Positions 49,618-61,649 of a DNA stretch of 64,000 nucleotides are shown here, piece after piece (positions within the stretch are counted from its first letter, which is position 1; every line of letters begins with the position of its first letter). The notes below the pieces were generated by a model, which did no database searches, was not told where the DNA came from, and saw only the letters and a list, made by a program, of their open reading frames with translations. The DNA comes from Epiperipatus broadwayi (Eukaryota > Onychophora > Udeonychophora > Euonychophora > Peripatidae), in NCBI GenBank assembly GCA_028023455.1, contig JAQFVV010012434.1, forward strand, positions 3,854,928 through 3,918,927. Direction: 5' to 3'. The position numbers were made by a program, and so were the translations under genes.

Positions 49618-50797
49618 AACTATGATATTCTGTAAACAGAATATTATGTCATATACAGGTGTGTGCCACTTTATAATTTTATTCAAATAAACATAAATAG
49701 ATTTTAAATTTATCAAAACAAACTTTATATTTTCTTTTGTTCATTTATTTATTTCTTACATTTTCTTATATATATATCTTTTTGTTTGTTTGGGATACAT
49801 GTTGTATGTTTTGAAATAGATTCCATTTTAACTTTCCTAAGACTGCATGCTGATATATGTTTATGTGTAACATAAAGGCAAAAGAAAGGGATAGAGATTT
49901 TAATTCACCTGCCTTTTTTCTTCTCTGGTGGGTCATGCCACCACCCCTGAGAATAAGCTAGTATAAACCAGGCAAAAGCTTAAAAGTTATTGAGTTAATT
50001 TATTGTTAGCAAATTCCATGATTCTTGTTAAATAGCAAGATTGGTGCTTGGGCAATAACTCATGAATGTGGAAATTCGCACAATAAAAGAGTTAGTTAAG
50101 TTTGGGAGGGACTGAATTGGACTAATTCACGTACATCCAGGTTTGTATTTAGCAGCCGAATTCCTTTTCCTCGTCTTTGAATGACCAAATATTAGGAAAA
50201 CTTCACAAAAAGGGAAGGATGACTCAGAATATGAGAAAATTTTGTATGGAAAAGGATGGTTGGAGCTATTAATATGATAAATGCGTATGCATGTCTATTC
50301 ATCCTCTGGAAAGAATGCATGATCAAAAGTCAAATCTCAATAACTAGCTGATAATATGTATAATATAAACTGATATATAATAGATATAAAGTGTGGTAAA
50401 TGAGGAAAGTGCATTTTACTTACAATGGACTTTCGAAGAACAGAGAGTGGTGGTGTGAATATAGCCAAAAGAGATAGAGGTGCATCGATCACAAAAAAAA
50501 AAAAATAAATACAGGATTTATCGTCGCTTAAATATTTTTTTTTGTAAAAGAAAAACGAAGAGAAAAATAATATGGTAAAACAAATAGTGGAGATATAAAA
50601 CTTTGAAATAAAAAAGCAGATAGGGCAAATATATATATATATATACTGTGTGGCAAAAATGGTCAAGGAACTGGGACATTGAACCCGGCACGTATGGTTA
50701 ATATGGCTAGAAAACAAATAAAAAGACTAGTAAAGGGGAAAACAAATGAAAATTATGGCAGTAGAACTGGTAAAAATCGAAATATTTCAAGGGCAAA

Positions 50798-51250
50798 GTG
50801 AGGGAAACACCAGTAAGATATGTGGGAAGCCTACAAAGATATTTTAGGATAAATAAAATACCAGAAAAGGGGAAAGTGATCATAGCTTACAACCACCTAG
50901 AAGAACACACCCTCACATGGTGGAACTCACTAGCTAGTCATCCCGAGAGCTTTGGAAAGTACAGAGAAATGTTAGAGGAGACCTTTTGGTCAGAAGACCA
51001 GCAAGAAAATGGCAAGTGATAGGGCAAAAATATCAAGAGCATGGCACTGAAAACTGTGTACAGTTCTTTAGATGGCAGGTGGCTCTGTTGAGAATCTTAG
51101 AAGCATGCAAGATGTCAGAAAAGCAGATAGTAGGGATAGTATGCCAAAACATCGGCCTAACAATGAAATGTATATTGAGAAGGAGTGATAAATCAGCTAA
51201 GGAGATAGATAAAGTGTTAGGTATCCTTGAGGTAAGCAGTTATTGACAGG
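50798..51250 (+). pseudogene. Ty3 gag remnant
   Basis: Two overlapping frames: 50798-51019 (RYFRINKIPEKGKVIIAYNHLE, then LTWWNSLASHPESFG) and 50986-51246 (AVGQKYQEHG-type, then QFFRWQVALLRILEACKMSEKQIVG). The LTWW motif and helix-rich spacing are typical of gypsy-type capsid proteins, which package the RNA in cytoplasmic particles. A frameshift near 51000 separates the parts, and I see no clear zinc knuckle. The start is not conserved. Confidence 0.55.
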
Positions 51251-51447
51251 ATCCCAAAGATAAGGTAGCTAGAGATGTAGGTGGAAGGCAGAAGCAATAT
51301 CATAAGGAAGAGGAAAATAAACTGAAAAGTGACAAAAGAAATGGACCAAGTTTGAGCTATGCAGAAAAGAAAGGACAAATAGGGAACCTCATATGTTTGT
51401 GGGAGAATAGAGTTGCAGAATATGCCCCACAAACATGCCCATAAATT

Positions 51448-51815
51448 ATGATCACATTTGAGAATATTAAAGTAGAAACACTCATAGATTCAGGGAGCCA
51501 GGTTTCTGTACTATCAGAGAGGCTATACCAACAAATCTTAAGGAAACAGCCAGGGATCCAAGTCCTTCCATTAAAAAAACTCTGTGTTACTATGGCAAAT
51601 AATCGCAAGGCAAAGATAGAGTCCTGACAGGTATGGTCCAAGATGAAGAGAAACGAGAAAGTCATTTCACACACCTTTTTGGTTATGAAAGAACTGATAC
51701 ATGAGGCATTATTGGGATCTGATTTCCTGCACAGGCATAAGTGTAGTCTCAATTACAACAAAGGACTGCTGTTATATGAAAACAAAGAGCTGGAATTTGG
51801 AACAAGTGTACTGTA
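51448..51815 (+). pseudogene. Ty3 aspartic protease remnant
   Basis: Catalytic DSG is at 51487-51495 (LIDSGSQVSVLS), a flap-like region follows, and the C-terminal LLGSDFL lies near 51711-51730; the spacing is that of retroelement proteases, which cut Gag and Pol. A stop (TGA at about 51627) lies in the middle and two more follow VL at the end. The frame is the same as that of the second gag segment. Confidence 0.7.
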
Positions 51816-51924
51816 ATAGAGTACTCAAAATGGGGAAAGAACCTATAGGAAACACCATTAGAGAAAAGGTCTAGAAAACCAAAATAGTGGAGGAGGCTGA
51901 GTTGGAAGAAATATTGATGAGGCA

Positions 51925-53290
51925 TTGTCAGGTTTTTTGGATATACCTGGTACAATCCACGGGTTCGAACAAAGAATTAGATTGAGCCATGATCAAACCT
52001 TCCAATTTAGGTCTTACCCTATACCACATCAGTACAAAGAAGAGGTAAAGAAGCAACTTGATCAGATGATGGAATGGGGAATAGTGATGAAAATGTTCAT
52101 CACCCTATTGCAAACCTCTTGTGGTGGTAAAAAAGAAAGATGGAAAATTGTGGTTAAGCTTTGATGCCAGACAATTAAATAAAATAACTATACCTGATCG
52201 CAACATCCCTCCACCAATGCAGGAATTTCTGGTAAAGTTCCATGGAAAGAGAATCTTCTCCACATTTGACCTGATGGCCAGCTACTGGCAGATATTGCTA
52301 CACTGAAGATCGTAAGTATACTGCTTTCAGATTTGAGGGCTACTCATACCAATTCAATAAGATTCCTTTTGGTCTCATAAACAGTGGGGCTGGGTTATTA
52401 AGGTGCCTGGATCATGTGTTATCCCCAGAAGTCAAAGATCTGGTAACCATGTATGTTGGATGATGTCCTGATATCCTCATCCACTGTAAAGAATCATCTC
52501 AGAGAAATAAACCTTTTCCTGGATGAATGCCAAAAAAGGGGAAAAGTAAATTTAAAAACAAGTGTTCTATGTAGAAATGAAGTCACATTTTGGGTCACAT
52601 TGTAGGGTCACAGGGGATTCAACCCCATCATGATAAAGTCCTTGCCATTAGGGATTATCTAACACCTCAGTCTAGGAAACAAAAATGTTCCTTTTTAGGC
52701 CTCTGCAATTTTACATCGTTTCCAGGAGCGATTTGCAGAGAAATCAGAATGACTGCTGAAATTATTAAGGAACCCATGTCCCTTGGAGGTGGTCTGGGGA
52801 AGAGGCCCTGACATTTGAAGATATTAAAGAAGGTTTTTTAAAACAAGTGATGCTCTCATTTCCTGATTTCAACAAACCCTTTTTGGTGAAGACCGATAGT
52901 AGTGGATATGGGAACGGGGCTAATTATCACAAGTCAAGGATGATGGCAAAATGGGAGTATTATATTTTATAAGCAGATTACTCAAAGGCCCCGAAATTAA
53001 CTATACTACTACTGAGAAAGAGGCACTAACTATTATATGGGCATTTCAGAAGTTCAGACCGCTCTTGCTGGGATTGAAAGTGATTGTAATCATCGATCAC
53101 AAAAGTCTTGAGTTCATCAATCACAGATACTTGACTAACTGCCGACTAGTACGGTGGAGTTTGTTTCTCCAGGAATATGATTACATGTTGCGTTACTGTA
53201 AGGGATCAGAGAATATTGTAGCTGATATATTCAGCCACAATCTGGCTGGATGCCGGCCTCAACATTTAAAAGTGATGATGTATACATAGC
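51925..53290 (+). pseudogene. Ty3 reverse transcriptase and RNase H, frameshifted
   Basis: RT: FRSYPIPHQYKEEVKKQLDQM, then a shift near 52125 to KKKDGKLWLSFDARQLNK, FDLMASYWQI, a stop, KIPFGL, and the catalytic YVDD at 52452-52464, which is broken by one extra G inside the motif. RNase H: about 52870-53290, with the acidic start lost by shifts. YTTTEKEALTIIWAFQKFR and VIIDHKSLEFI are clear. At least five frameshifts or stops disable it. RT copies the element RNA and RNase H removes it. Confidence 0.8.
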
Positions 53291-53499
53291 AGGTATCAAC
53301 TTGGCCATAAATGAAGGCATAGAGAAGAACCAGGAACAGCTGGCCCACCATCAAAGAAGTGATGAGAAACTGGTGCCATTGATAGACCTATTAGAAGCAG
53401 GGGATCCAGTCAATATATATTGGGTAGGAAAGAAGATAGAGAATTATCAAATACATGACAAAGTCCTTCATTATAAGATTCAAAGTGATCCTGAAGAAT

Positions 53500-54485
53500 A
53501 GAGACCATTCCTCCCAGGCCACTTGAGGAGCAGTTGTTAATCACCTGCACAAACTATATGGGCATTAAGAGACACATAAACAGAGCACCTGATTAGGAAA
53601 TGGTTTTATTGGCCAGGCATGCATAGTAGCATCATTGGTATCCTGAACAAATATGAGGTGTGCCAGAGAGCCAAGCCAGTGAACAGAAATTACACCACAC
53701 CCATGACCTCCATTTGATGGACCTCGAGAAGTGATGGCCATAGACTATTATGGACCACTTCCTCCATTTAACCAAAAATGATATATGATGGTCGTATATG
53801 ACATGTTTTCTAAATTTATGGCTGCATACCCTGTAGCCCAGAAAAATGTAAAGGAGACAAAAACCTCAAAAGTAAACAGTTTCCATTGGCAGGGAAGCCA
53901 AAAGTCATCCTGTCAGACCATGGTACAACATTTACTTCAGGTGAATGGGAGAGGTGGACATGTAGACAGGATATAAAGCATGTATTAACTTCCTTGTAAT
54001 CCCCAGTCCAACCCATGTGAGAGGGTAATGCAAGAGCTGGGATGGTTATTTAGGATGTATACACCTGATAATCACCAAGGTTGGGTTAAGTGTCTTCTGC
54101 AAGTATTGAACTACATCAATTGATCCATAAATGAGTCCACAGGGTTTGCAACAGTGCAATTGCATTTAGGGAAGCATGTTCAATGGTTGATGAGGGCGGA
54201 ATTTCCAGGAACTGAAGACCAACTCATAAATCCTGAGGCTGATTGCATATTGGCCTACCAATAGATGATCCGAGCAAGCAAGTGTCAGAACAGGAGAATC
54301 CAGAAGCCTAGTTATTACTTCAAAGTAGGTGACAGAGTCCCAGTAAAAACTCCTCAGGTGAGTGATCCTGAAAAGTTCATATGTAAAAAGTTTTGCAACC
54401 TATATGAAGGCCCTTTCACCATTGTGCATTTTGGCTGAATACTGGACAAGGAATCAAGGGTACGTATAATGTCAGGTCGCTAAAG
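53500..54485 (+). pseudogene. Ty3 integrase, broken
   Basis: The HHCC region ends WFYWPGMHSSI (53598-53630) with CQRAK after it. The first catalytic Asp region reads through MAIDYYGPL near 53735, the second through LSDHGTTFTS near 53908-53940, and the third Glu region through ERVMQELG near 54030. A C-terminal domain with YEGPFTI follows near 54405. The frame changes at least four times, and stops replace Trp or Arg codons. Integrase inserts the cDNA; this copy cannot be translated. Confidence 0.75.
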
Positions 54486-54555
54486 CCAGCTTAAGGATTA
54501 ATAGTTAGAATTAGCCTTCAAAATGTGAGGAATCTCATTGTGAAGTCTTTCAAAC

Positions 54556-54569
54556 AGGGGGGGGGGCAT
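54556..54569 (+). other. Polypurine tract
   Basis: AGGGGGGGGGGCAT ends directly at the 3' LTR, in the place where plus-strand synthesis is primed in LTR retrotransposons. A matching primer-binding site after the 5' LTR (TGGACTTTCG at 50426) starts with TGG but does not fit a full tRNA 3' end that I recognise. Confidence 0.65.
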
Positions 54570-56650
54570 TGTAACAGGAAGGGAGTAAATTAGGTTATGT
54601 ATGTATGTTTGTATGTATGTATTTTGTTTCATGAGTTGTGTATTTGGAAAGGACCATGTATGTATGTTTGTATGTGTGTGTTTTGTTTCATGAGTTGTGT
54701 ATAGAAAGGACCATGTACACATATATATTTAAGTAAATAATAATAATAGCAGTGATGGGTTACTAATATTAATGTATATATTTTACTTTCTTTCTCTCAC
54801 TTATTTTATTCTTATTTTGTGGCATACGTGTATATTGATAAATATTGTGTTGAAGGAGATAAGAAAAATGAATAAAATCAAGAAATTTTCAAATATTTTA
54901 AAATATGAAGCAAAAAAGAAAGGAATTTTGTTTACCTTCCACGAATCAATTAGTCCTACGGACTGTATTGTTATTGAAATGTATTATAATTAATAGTTGG
55001 ATTTTTATTTAAATTAATATATTATCAAACTTCAAAACTTTGTGGAAATGATATTTGTGTTAACTAAACAAAAAGAACAGGCAGAATGTCTATTAAAAAA
55101 TTAAATTCTTGAGTATTCTATTGTCTAATTATTGAGGTAAACAACAAAGCATAATTAGAGGGAATTTCCAAAAATAGCAAAAGTTAAGACCAAGTTGCTA
55201 AGTGGTTTTTTTTTGTTCATGTAAAAAAAGATTTTTTTGCTAAAGATATAACATTGTTGAGAGGGAGGACATTTTGTTTTTGGCAGTTGGCTATAGTTTA
55301 TTGCAAAGAGAAGGCAGAAGGTAATACATAGCAAAAAGAAGAGTTTTATAGAAAATAATTTTGACCAAAGAAATATATAAAGGAAACTACATCAAATGCA
55401 TGGGGTAAAGGTCTCATTGTGCTGGGGGTCTATGTTAGACTTCAGCTCCTTCTGTACCTTTGAGGCCATGCAAGATATTAAGAGACAGATTGCCCTAAAT
55501 ATTATATAGAAAGAAAAAGAAGAAAGAAAGAATGACAAATGAATCCTGCGCCTGACATCCGCCATTCCACAGATCTATCATGGAACGATGAACTTCTTAA
55601 TTAGAATACTGAATTAAAAGACCAAATGCACTAGTGATTTTATCCACATTCACCCAAGGAATTAGAATAGAAATAAAAGAATTAATGATCACAAAGAATG
55701 CACTCGGAGATATTTAATTTAATTACAAAGACTTATTAAAACAGCGGTAAATATATTTGCTATTATTTCCAATCTTTAAATATACAAAATCAAATAGTGT
55801 AATAACTTTATACATATTTTGCTTAATATATTTTATTCTTTAACTATGATATCCTGTAAACAGAATATTATGTCATATACACGTGTGTGCCACTTTATAA
55901 TTTTATTCAAATAAACATAAATAGATTTTAAATTTAACAAAACAAACTTTATATTTTCTTTTGTTCATTTATTTGTCTCTTAAATTTTGTTATATATGTT
56001 TTTTTGTTTGTTTAGAATATGTGTTGTATGTTTTGAAATAGATTCCATTTTTACTTTCCTAAGAGTGTGTGTTGATATATGTTTATGTGTTAGATAAAGG
56101 TAAAAGAAAGGGATAGAGAGATTTTAATTCACCTGCCGTTTCTTCTCTGGTGGGTCATGCCACCACCCCTGAGCATAAGCTAGTATAAACCAGGCAAAAG
56201 CTTAAAAGTTATTGAGTTAATTTATTGTTAGCGAATTCTGTGATTCTTGTTAAATGGCAAGATTTGCGCTTGGGCCATAGCTCATAAACGTGGAAATTCA
56301 TGCAATAAAAGAGTTAGATAAGTTTGGGAGGGACTGAATTGGATTAATTCATATACATCCATGTTTGTATTTAGCAGCCGAATTCCTTTTCCTCACCCTT
56401 GAATGACCGAATATTAGGAAAACTTCACAAAAAGGGAAGGATGACTCAGAACATGAGAAAATTTCATACGGGAAAGGATGGTCGGAGCTATTAATACAAT
56501 AAATGCGTATGCATGTCTATTCACCCTCTGGAAAGAAATGCACGATCAAAAGTCAAATCTCAATAACTAACTGATAATATATATAATATAAACGTGATAT
56601 ATATAATAGATATAAAGTGTGGTAAATGAGGAAAATGCGTTTTACTTACA
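54570..56650 (+). repeat. 3' LTR
   Basis: 2081 bp. Contains a tandem duplication of about 77 bp (GTATG-rich, TTTTGTTTCATGA, AAGGACCATG) that the 5' LTR has once in shorter form. It lacks the large inserts of the 5' LTR. A micro-ORF (54868-54993) has a counterpart at 45271-45399. Confidence 0.88.
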
Positions 56651-56654
56651 ATAA

Positions 56655-57460
56655 TAAAAGTTCATTCCCTCGTTAAATATAAAACATCTTATTTCACTTT
56701 TTTTTTATTCTTAACTATAAGCTTAACATTTTCTTCTAAATTTTGTAAACTGTTTCTTAAATATCAATTATTCTATTCAAATGAATATTAGTTTTCTTAA
56801 ATTTATTGCTCTCAATCAAATAATTTTTTTTAACATTTGACCAAGTAATTTTGTAAGCTTTTAACATTTACTTTCTAAGAAATTTTGAATAGTTTCTCAT
56901 TTTTAATTTATAATTAATAAAAACATCTAACTCAATATAGACAAATAAATGCTTTTTTACATGGTTGCAGTTAAGTTTCTCTGTGAAGTTCTGCAGTAGT
57001 TATCTTTCCTTTTTCATGGTTATCATTGGCTAAATTAAAATAAATACTGGACTTTTCAAACTTCTTTGGTATTATCTTAGCTAGAATTAGACAATCTGAA
57101 TTGGCAACCAAGTCATAATGAAGATTAATTTACTCATTCCATGGTACTAATAATTACTTTTAAAATCTTTTGTACATTTAGACTGTTTTAAAATATCATT
57201 TCTTAGATTGTTAAACTTGGAATATTTTAACTTTTATAATATTTTACTGAGAAAAATATTAGAACAGTAATCTGATTTATTGAGTTTCTTGAATCTCTCC
57301 TCCAGATCATCTGCTATGTTTTTTTCTTCTTAAAAACCCTGGGATAATTGACATCACCAATCTATTTACTTGACTTTTCATTGGTCAATTTCACAAACCA
57401 ACTTTTACAACTTTTCAACTTAATATTTGTCTGTTTCTTTTTTAAAATATTATAATAAGT
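56655..57460 (-). pseudogene. Decayed minus-strand coding region, unidentified
   Basis: Read from 57440 down to 56700, the minus strand has successive stop-poor segments: KLKSCKSWFVKLTNEKSSK, then ADDLEERFKKLNKSDYCSN, LRNDILKQSKCTKDF, DLVANSDCLILAKIIPKKF, then CNHVKKHLFVYIELDVFINY and KAYKITWSNVKKNYLIES. Frames change between some segments and single stops separate others. I do not recognise the family. The Lys-rich, aromatic composition and the order suggest an old retroelement or transposase frame. It abuts the 3' target duplication of the Ty3 element. Confidence 0.35.
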
Positions 57461-58294
57461 AAATATTTTATAAATGAAATTAATTTAAATCATTATTTGA
57501 AAACCAAAGTTTTAGATTCTGACTACATTTTTAATGAATGACATTGTTAATTGAATTTGAATACAAAATTTATAATAAATATTTATGTTTCAGTTAATAA
57601 ATATTTATACTTAAAAAAATATTATTATTAGAACAATTTTAAAATAAATTCTTATTTTGTAGCAAATAATTGTTCCTTCTTTCATTGACTACAATTTTAT
57701 GATCTTAAGCTTTTAAAGGAACATTGCATTAAAAATAAATTTAAGATAAACTGATAAGTAACTATAAATAACAATTATTAAATCTCTACACAATTCTCTT
57801 TTTAAACTTTATATTAAATCATTTATTACTGTTATACCCAAGTTTAGGGCATTACTATTATCTTAACTATAAATTTAAAATTTTGGAGCTATAATTTACA
57901 TTTTTTATACCATAAGCCATGAATAACCAATCAAAAGGTTAAAATATATATTTAGCATGTGATAATTAATTTTTTTAATCAGTCTCAATTTAACTGGCAG
58001 ATCCAAATTTTGTATAATACACATTACATAGTAACTTACATGTTTAATTTTTGATTTTTATACTCTTTCTAAGTATTCGACCAAAATTAACACAATAAAA
58101 GTAATTAGACTGAACAATATCTACAAAAAAGTATAGATATTTGGATTAAGATAAACTGATAACACTGTGATTTGTTGATCATAATTATTATTAATCACAT
58201 ATTAAATTACAAAGCTCTTCCTTTAAGATTATGGTTAATTGATTAAAAGTTTTGGTATTATTTTTAATAGAACTTCTTGCAAAATATCTAAACA
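57461..58294. other. AT-rich DNA without a supported gene
   Basis: Nothing recognised. Confidence 0.35.
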
Positions 58295-58295
58295 C

Positions 58296-58415
58296 TATAA
58301 TGAAGAACAAAACAAATTATATTGACTGAGTATACTTTTGGCATCCATGATTATTATGCTTACACATCGAAAGTATACTCAGTCTATTTAATTTGTTTTG
58401 TTCTCTATTATAGCA
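58296..58415. repeat. Hairpin/foldback of about 50-bp arms beside an RTE 3' end
   Basis: The arms carry AGAACAAAACAAATTA and GACTGAGTATACTTT on the plus strand (left) and their reverse complements on the right, with few mismatches and a centre of about 25 bases. The RTE 3' tail starts within ten bases of the right arm. No target duplication identified. Confidence 0.6.
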
Positions 58416-58420
58416 TTTAT

Positions 58421-61400
58421 ATCATCATCATCAATCATGACAATTCCACTGCAGGATAAAGGTCTCTCCTAGTTCAATCCATCTTTTTCAAACTCTAGCA
58501 TCTCTTCACCACATCTCCCCTGCACACTTTCATATTTCATCCATCCATCTCACATGTAGTCTCTTTCTGGGTCTTTTACAATCTCTTGGAATACAGTTTA
58601 AGATTTTAATTGTCCATCTATTATCATCTCTTCTAGCAATATGTCCAGCCCAACTCCACTTTAGTCTTTTAATTTTTCAATGAGGTCAGTAACACCTGTT
58701 TCTTCTCTTACCCATATATTGCATTTTCGATTTCTTCTTGTTACCCTAACATGCATCTCTCCATACTTTTTTGAGTGGTCTGAAGTCTCTATATTGCTCT
58801 TCTATTAAGTGTACAAGTCTTGGATCTATAAGCAAGAACTGAAAAAACACATTTATTAAAAGTCTTCCTTTTCAAACACATAGGCAATAAGTTATTTCTA
58901 CCAAAAGCACTCAAACTAAGTTTAATTCTATGATTAATTTCATCCATTATGTTTTCATCTGTACTAATAATCTGACCAAACTATTTGTAACTGTTAACTT
59001 CCTCTAACTCATCATAATGAATCTTTATTTTCATATTTTGAGAAAATATATTAAAGATTACTTTAGTCTTTTTAACATTTATCTTTAGTCCTACTTTGCT
59101 ACTTTCATCTGATAACTTTTGCAACATTTCCTGAAACGCTAAACCATTATTTGAAAAAAACAACTACATCATATGCAAAATTTAAATGACTTAAATAATA
59201 TCCATTTACTTTCACTCCTTTAGCTTCCCATTTTAATCCACAAAATACCTCTTGCAGCACTGCTGTAAAATGGTTTGGAGATATAGAGTCACCCTATCTT
59301 ACACCTTTCTCAATGTTGACTTTCCTAATATCATTATGTAACCTAATTGTTGCTGTTGCATTTTTATAAATATTCTTTAAAATATGACAATATCCTGGAT
59401 GTATACCTTGATGATCCAATGCTTTAATCACTGGAGAAATGCAATGCAACTCATATTCATTTGTTGTTTCTATAACTTCTCTCAATAGTTGGATATGATC
59501 TACTGTACTAAACCCACATTTAAAACCAGCTTGTTCTCTTGGTTGGTGAAAATCCAATGTTCTCTGTAGATGAGTTGTAATTATCTTGGTAAAAATTTTG
59601 TATAAAACTGATAAAAGGTTGATAGGTCTGTAATTTCTAATATCTTCTTTATCATCTTTTTTAAATATTAATATTAGTAATGCATTCTTCCAATCATCTG
59701 GTACACCTTTATTATTTAGACATTTGGTATATAATGTTGCTAAAAAAAATTATGTTTCTTCACCTGATTTTTTTAATATATCAATTACATTAACATCATT
59801 ACCTGGAGATTTTCCTCCACTCATAAATTTAATTGCTTGTCTCACTTCTTCATTTAAAAGTCAGGGCAATTTGGAAGATATAATAAATATAGGAGGTACT
59901 TGTTCTTTATTACTATATAATTCTTGATAGACTAGTCTTCTATCCATTTCATGATGGCATCTCTTTTTTTAGTAATAATTCCATCTTTTTTTCTTATTGC
60001 AGATATAAATTTCCTACCAATACCAAAATGTTGTTTTACACTTTTAAGACTTTTCTTCTCTTCTACAGCTTATCTTGCTAGTTTATATTTATACTTTCTT
60101 ATATCACTTTCAACTTTTTTCTGCACCATTTTATAAAATTTGAGATATTCAATCCTTTTTAATGCATCATTTTTGTATATCTTCATATTCCTTCTTTTAT
60201 TCATAAATTCTCTAGTCTCAGTAGAAATTTTATTGGTCAATTACTGATTTTTTTTACCTGCTATCTTTGTTGCAGTTTTTAAAAGTGTATCAGTTATTTT
60301 CATAATAATTTCATTCAAATCTGAATCATTTTCAAAATCTACTAATACTTGAAACTGATTTTTAAGTTCTAATTTGAATTCATTAGAATGCTTAAGATTA
60401 GGAATATCAACTATAAATATTGTATTTCTTAATAATTTTTGCCTCTCTAGTTTTGCATTAACACTTATCTTAATCGATGATCACTTCCTGTGTTAAATTT
60501 ATTAAGAACATTACAATCTTGAAATATGTATTTTCTGTTTGTCAAAATATAATCCAATTCTGCTGTACCTTCATTTGGATGTTTCTATGCCCATTTACTT
60601 TTAACATTTTTCTCAAAAAAAAATTCATAATATAAAGTTTTTTCTTTTTCTGAAAACTCCACAAGTCTATATCCTTTCTCATTTCTATTGCCATAACCAA
60701 AATTACCTACAGCACTTTCATTTTTCATTTATTTATCAATTCTAGCATTAAAGTCTCCCATAACAATTTTAAAATGTTATTTACTCTGATCAAAAGCCTT
60801 TTTTACATCCATATAAAAATCTTTTACTATTTCATCACTATGAGAACTTGTTGGGGCATAAACCTGAATTATCTGCATTTGTAATAGCTATTAAGTTGTA
60901 TAACTAATCTTGCCATTCTGTATGATACACCATCAATCTCCACACTGTTGTTTTTACACTTTTTGTTTATAATGAATCCTACCCCACTTGTATTTTTAAT
61001 ATTTGTGCCTTTATAGTAGAGTACATGCCCACTTTTTAAATCAATTATCTCTTCACATTTTTTTCTAAATTCACAAAGTCCAATAATGTCCCATTTAGTA
61101 TAAGACAGTTCTTCCTCTAATTCTTGCAATCTTCTTTCACTTGAAAGTGATTTGCAGTTGTAAGTACCTAAATAAAAAGTCATCATCAAATGGCAGCCTT
61201 GGTCCACAATCAGCGTATTCTTAGCCCCCTGCACCTTTGCCCCCCCCCCAACTGCTGCCTTGGTTGGTGACTTTGCAGCCTCCTGGGAATAAGGGTCATG
61301 ATTTATTTTTGTCTGTCATGATTGTATATATCTATTGGAAAAATATTTATCATTTACACATACCATCAGGAAACTGAGAAGAAAGACATGGTGTTTCTTG

Positions 61401-61640
61401 ATCTTAAACTCAGAGGTAAAAAGTCAATAAACTCACCACACTGGCTAATGCACTTTAGTGAGCATCCCATTTATATCTGTATACTATATGAATAATCATA
61501 TAGTATTAACAAGCTGCAATGACAAGTACATATGAAGTGGACATTGGGAATTAGCCCTGCTAGTTTCTTTAAGGCCTCCAAGAGTAATCAAAGGGTCTCC
61601 TTTCAGTTAATAGCAAAGTCTTTTCTGCAGACAGTGTTTA
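58421..61640 (-). mobile_element. Full-span but decayed RTE-clade LINE copy
   Basis: Collinear with the 36.9-40.2 kb copy from the GAT-repeat 3' end to the CTGCAG 5' end, minus strand. The coding region is cut by many stops and indels; the longest open pieces are 60869-61234 (endonuclease N-terminal part with NCKSLSSE), 59294-59557 (RT middle, FHQPREQAGF) and 58981-59163. Part of the RT palm (the AFDSIH block) is deleted. It has the ancestral single copy of the unit that is duplicated at 38.8 kb. Confidence 0.9.
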
Positions 61641-61649
61641 TATATACAT

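Larger units (their letters stand above)
45018..50424 (+). repeat. 5' LTR, swollen to 5.4 kb
   Basis: Aligns in four pieces with the 2081-bp 3' LTR. Extra DNA relative to the 3' LTR: 22 bp after TGTAACAGGAA, about 1.36 kb (45637-46995), about 0.27 kb (47568-47839, an inverted-repeat insert) and 1.73 kb (47889-49617, chimeric RTE insert). A TATA-like ATATATAAAGG lies at 47145 in the shared part. Removing the inserts leaves roughly the length of the 3' LTR. Confidence 0.85.
45014..56654 (+). mobile_element. Ty3/gypsy LTR retrotransposon with nested insertions
   Basis: LTRs begin TGTAACAGGAA (45018 and 54570) and end TTTACTTACA (50424 and 56650). The 4 bases ATAA flank both sides (45014-45017 and 56651-56654) as a target duplication. 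Internal region (50425-54569): gag remnant, aspartic protease, RT, RNase H, integrase. This order (RT before integrase) defines Ty3/gypsy. A purine-rich tract with ten G precedes the 3' LTR. Every domain is broken by frameshifts or stops, so the element cannot move by itself. The LTRs differ by many substitutions and by several large indels, so the insertion is old. Confidence 0.9.

Noticed and set aside
50426-50445. Primer-binding site for a specific tRNA
   Set aside because: It starts with TGG but the following bases do not fit the T-arm complement of any tRNA I could recognise.
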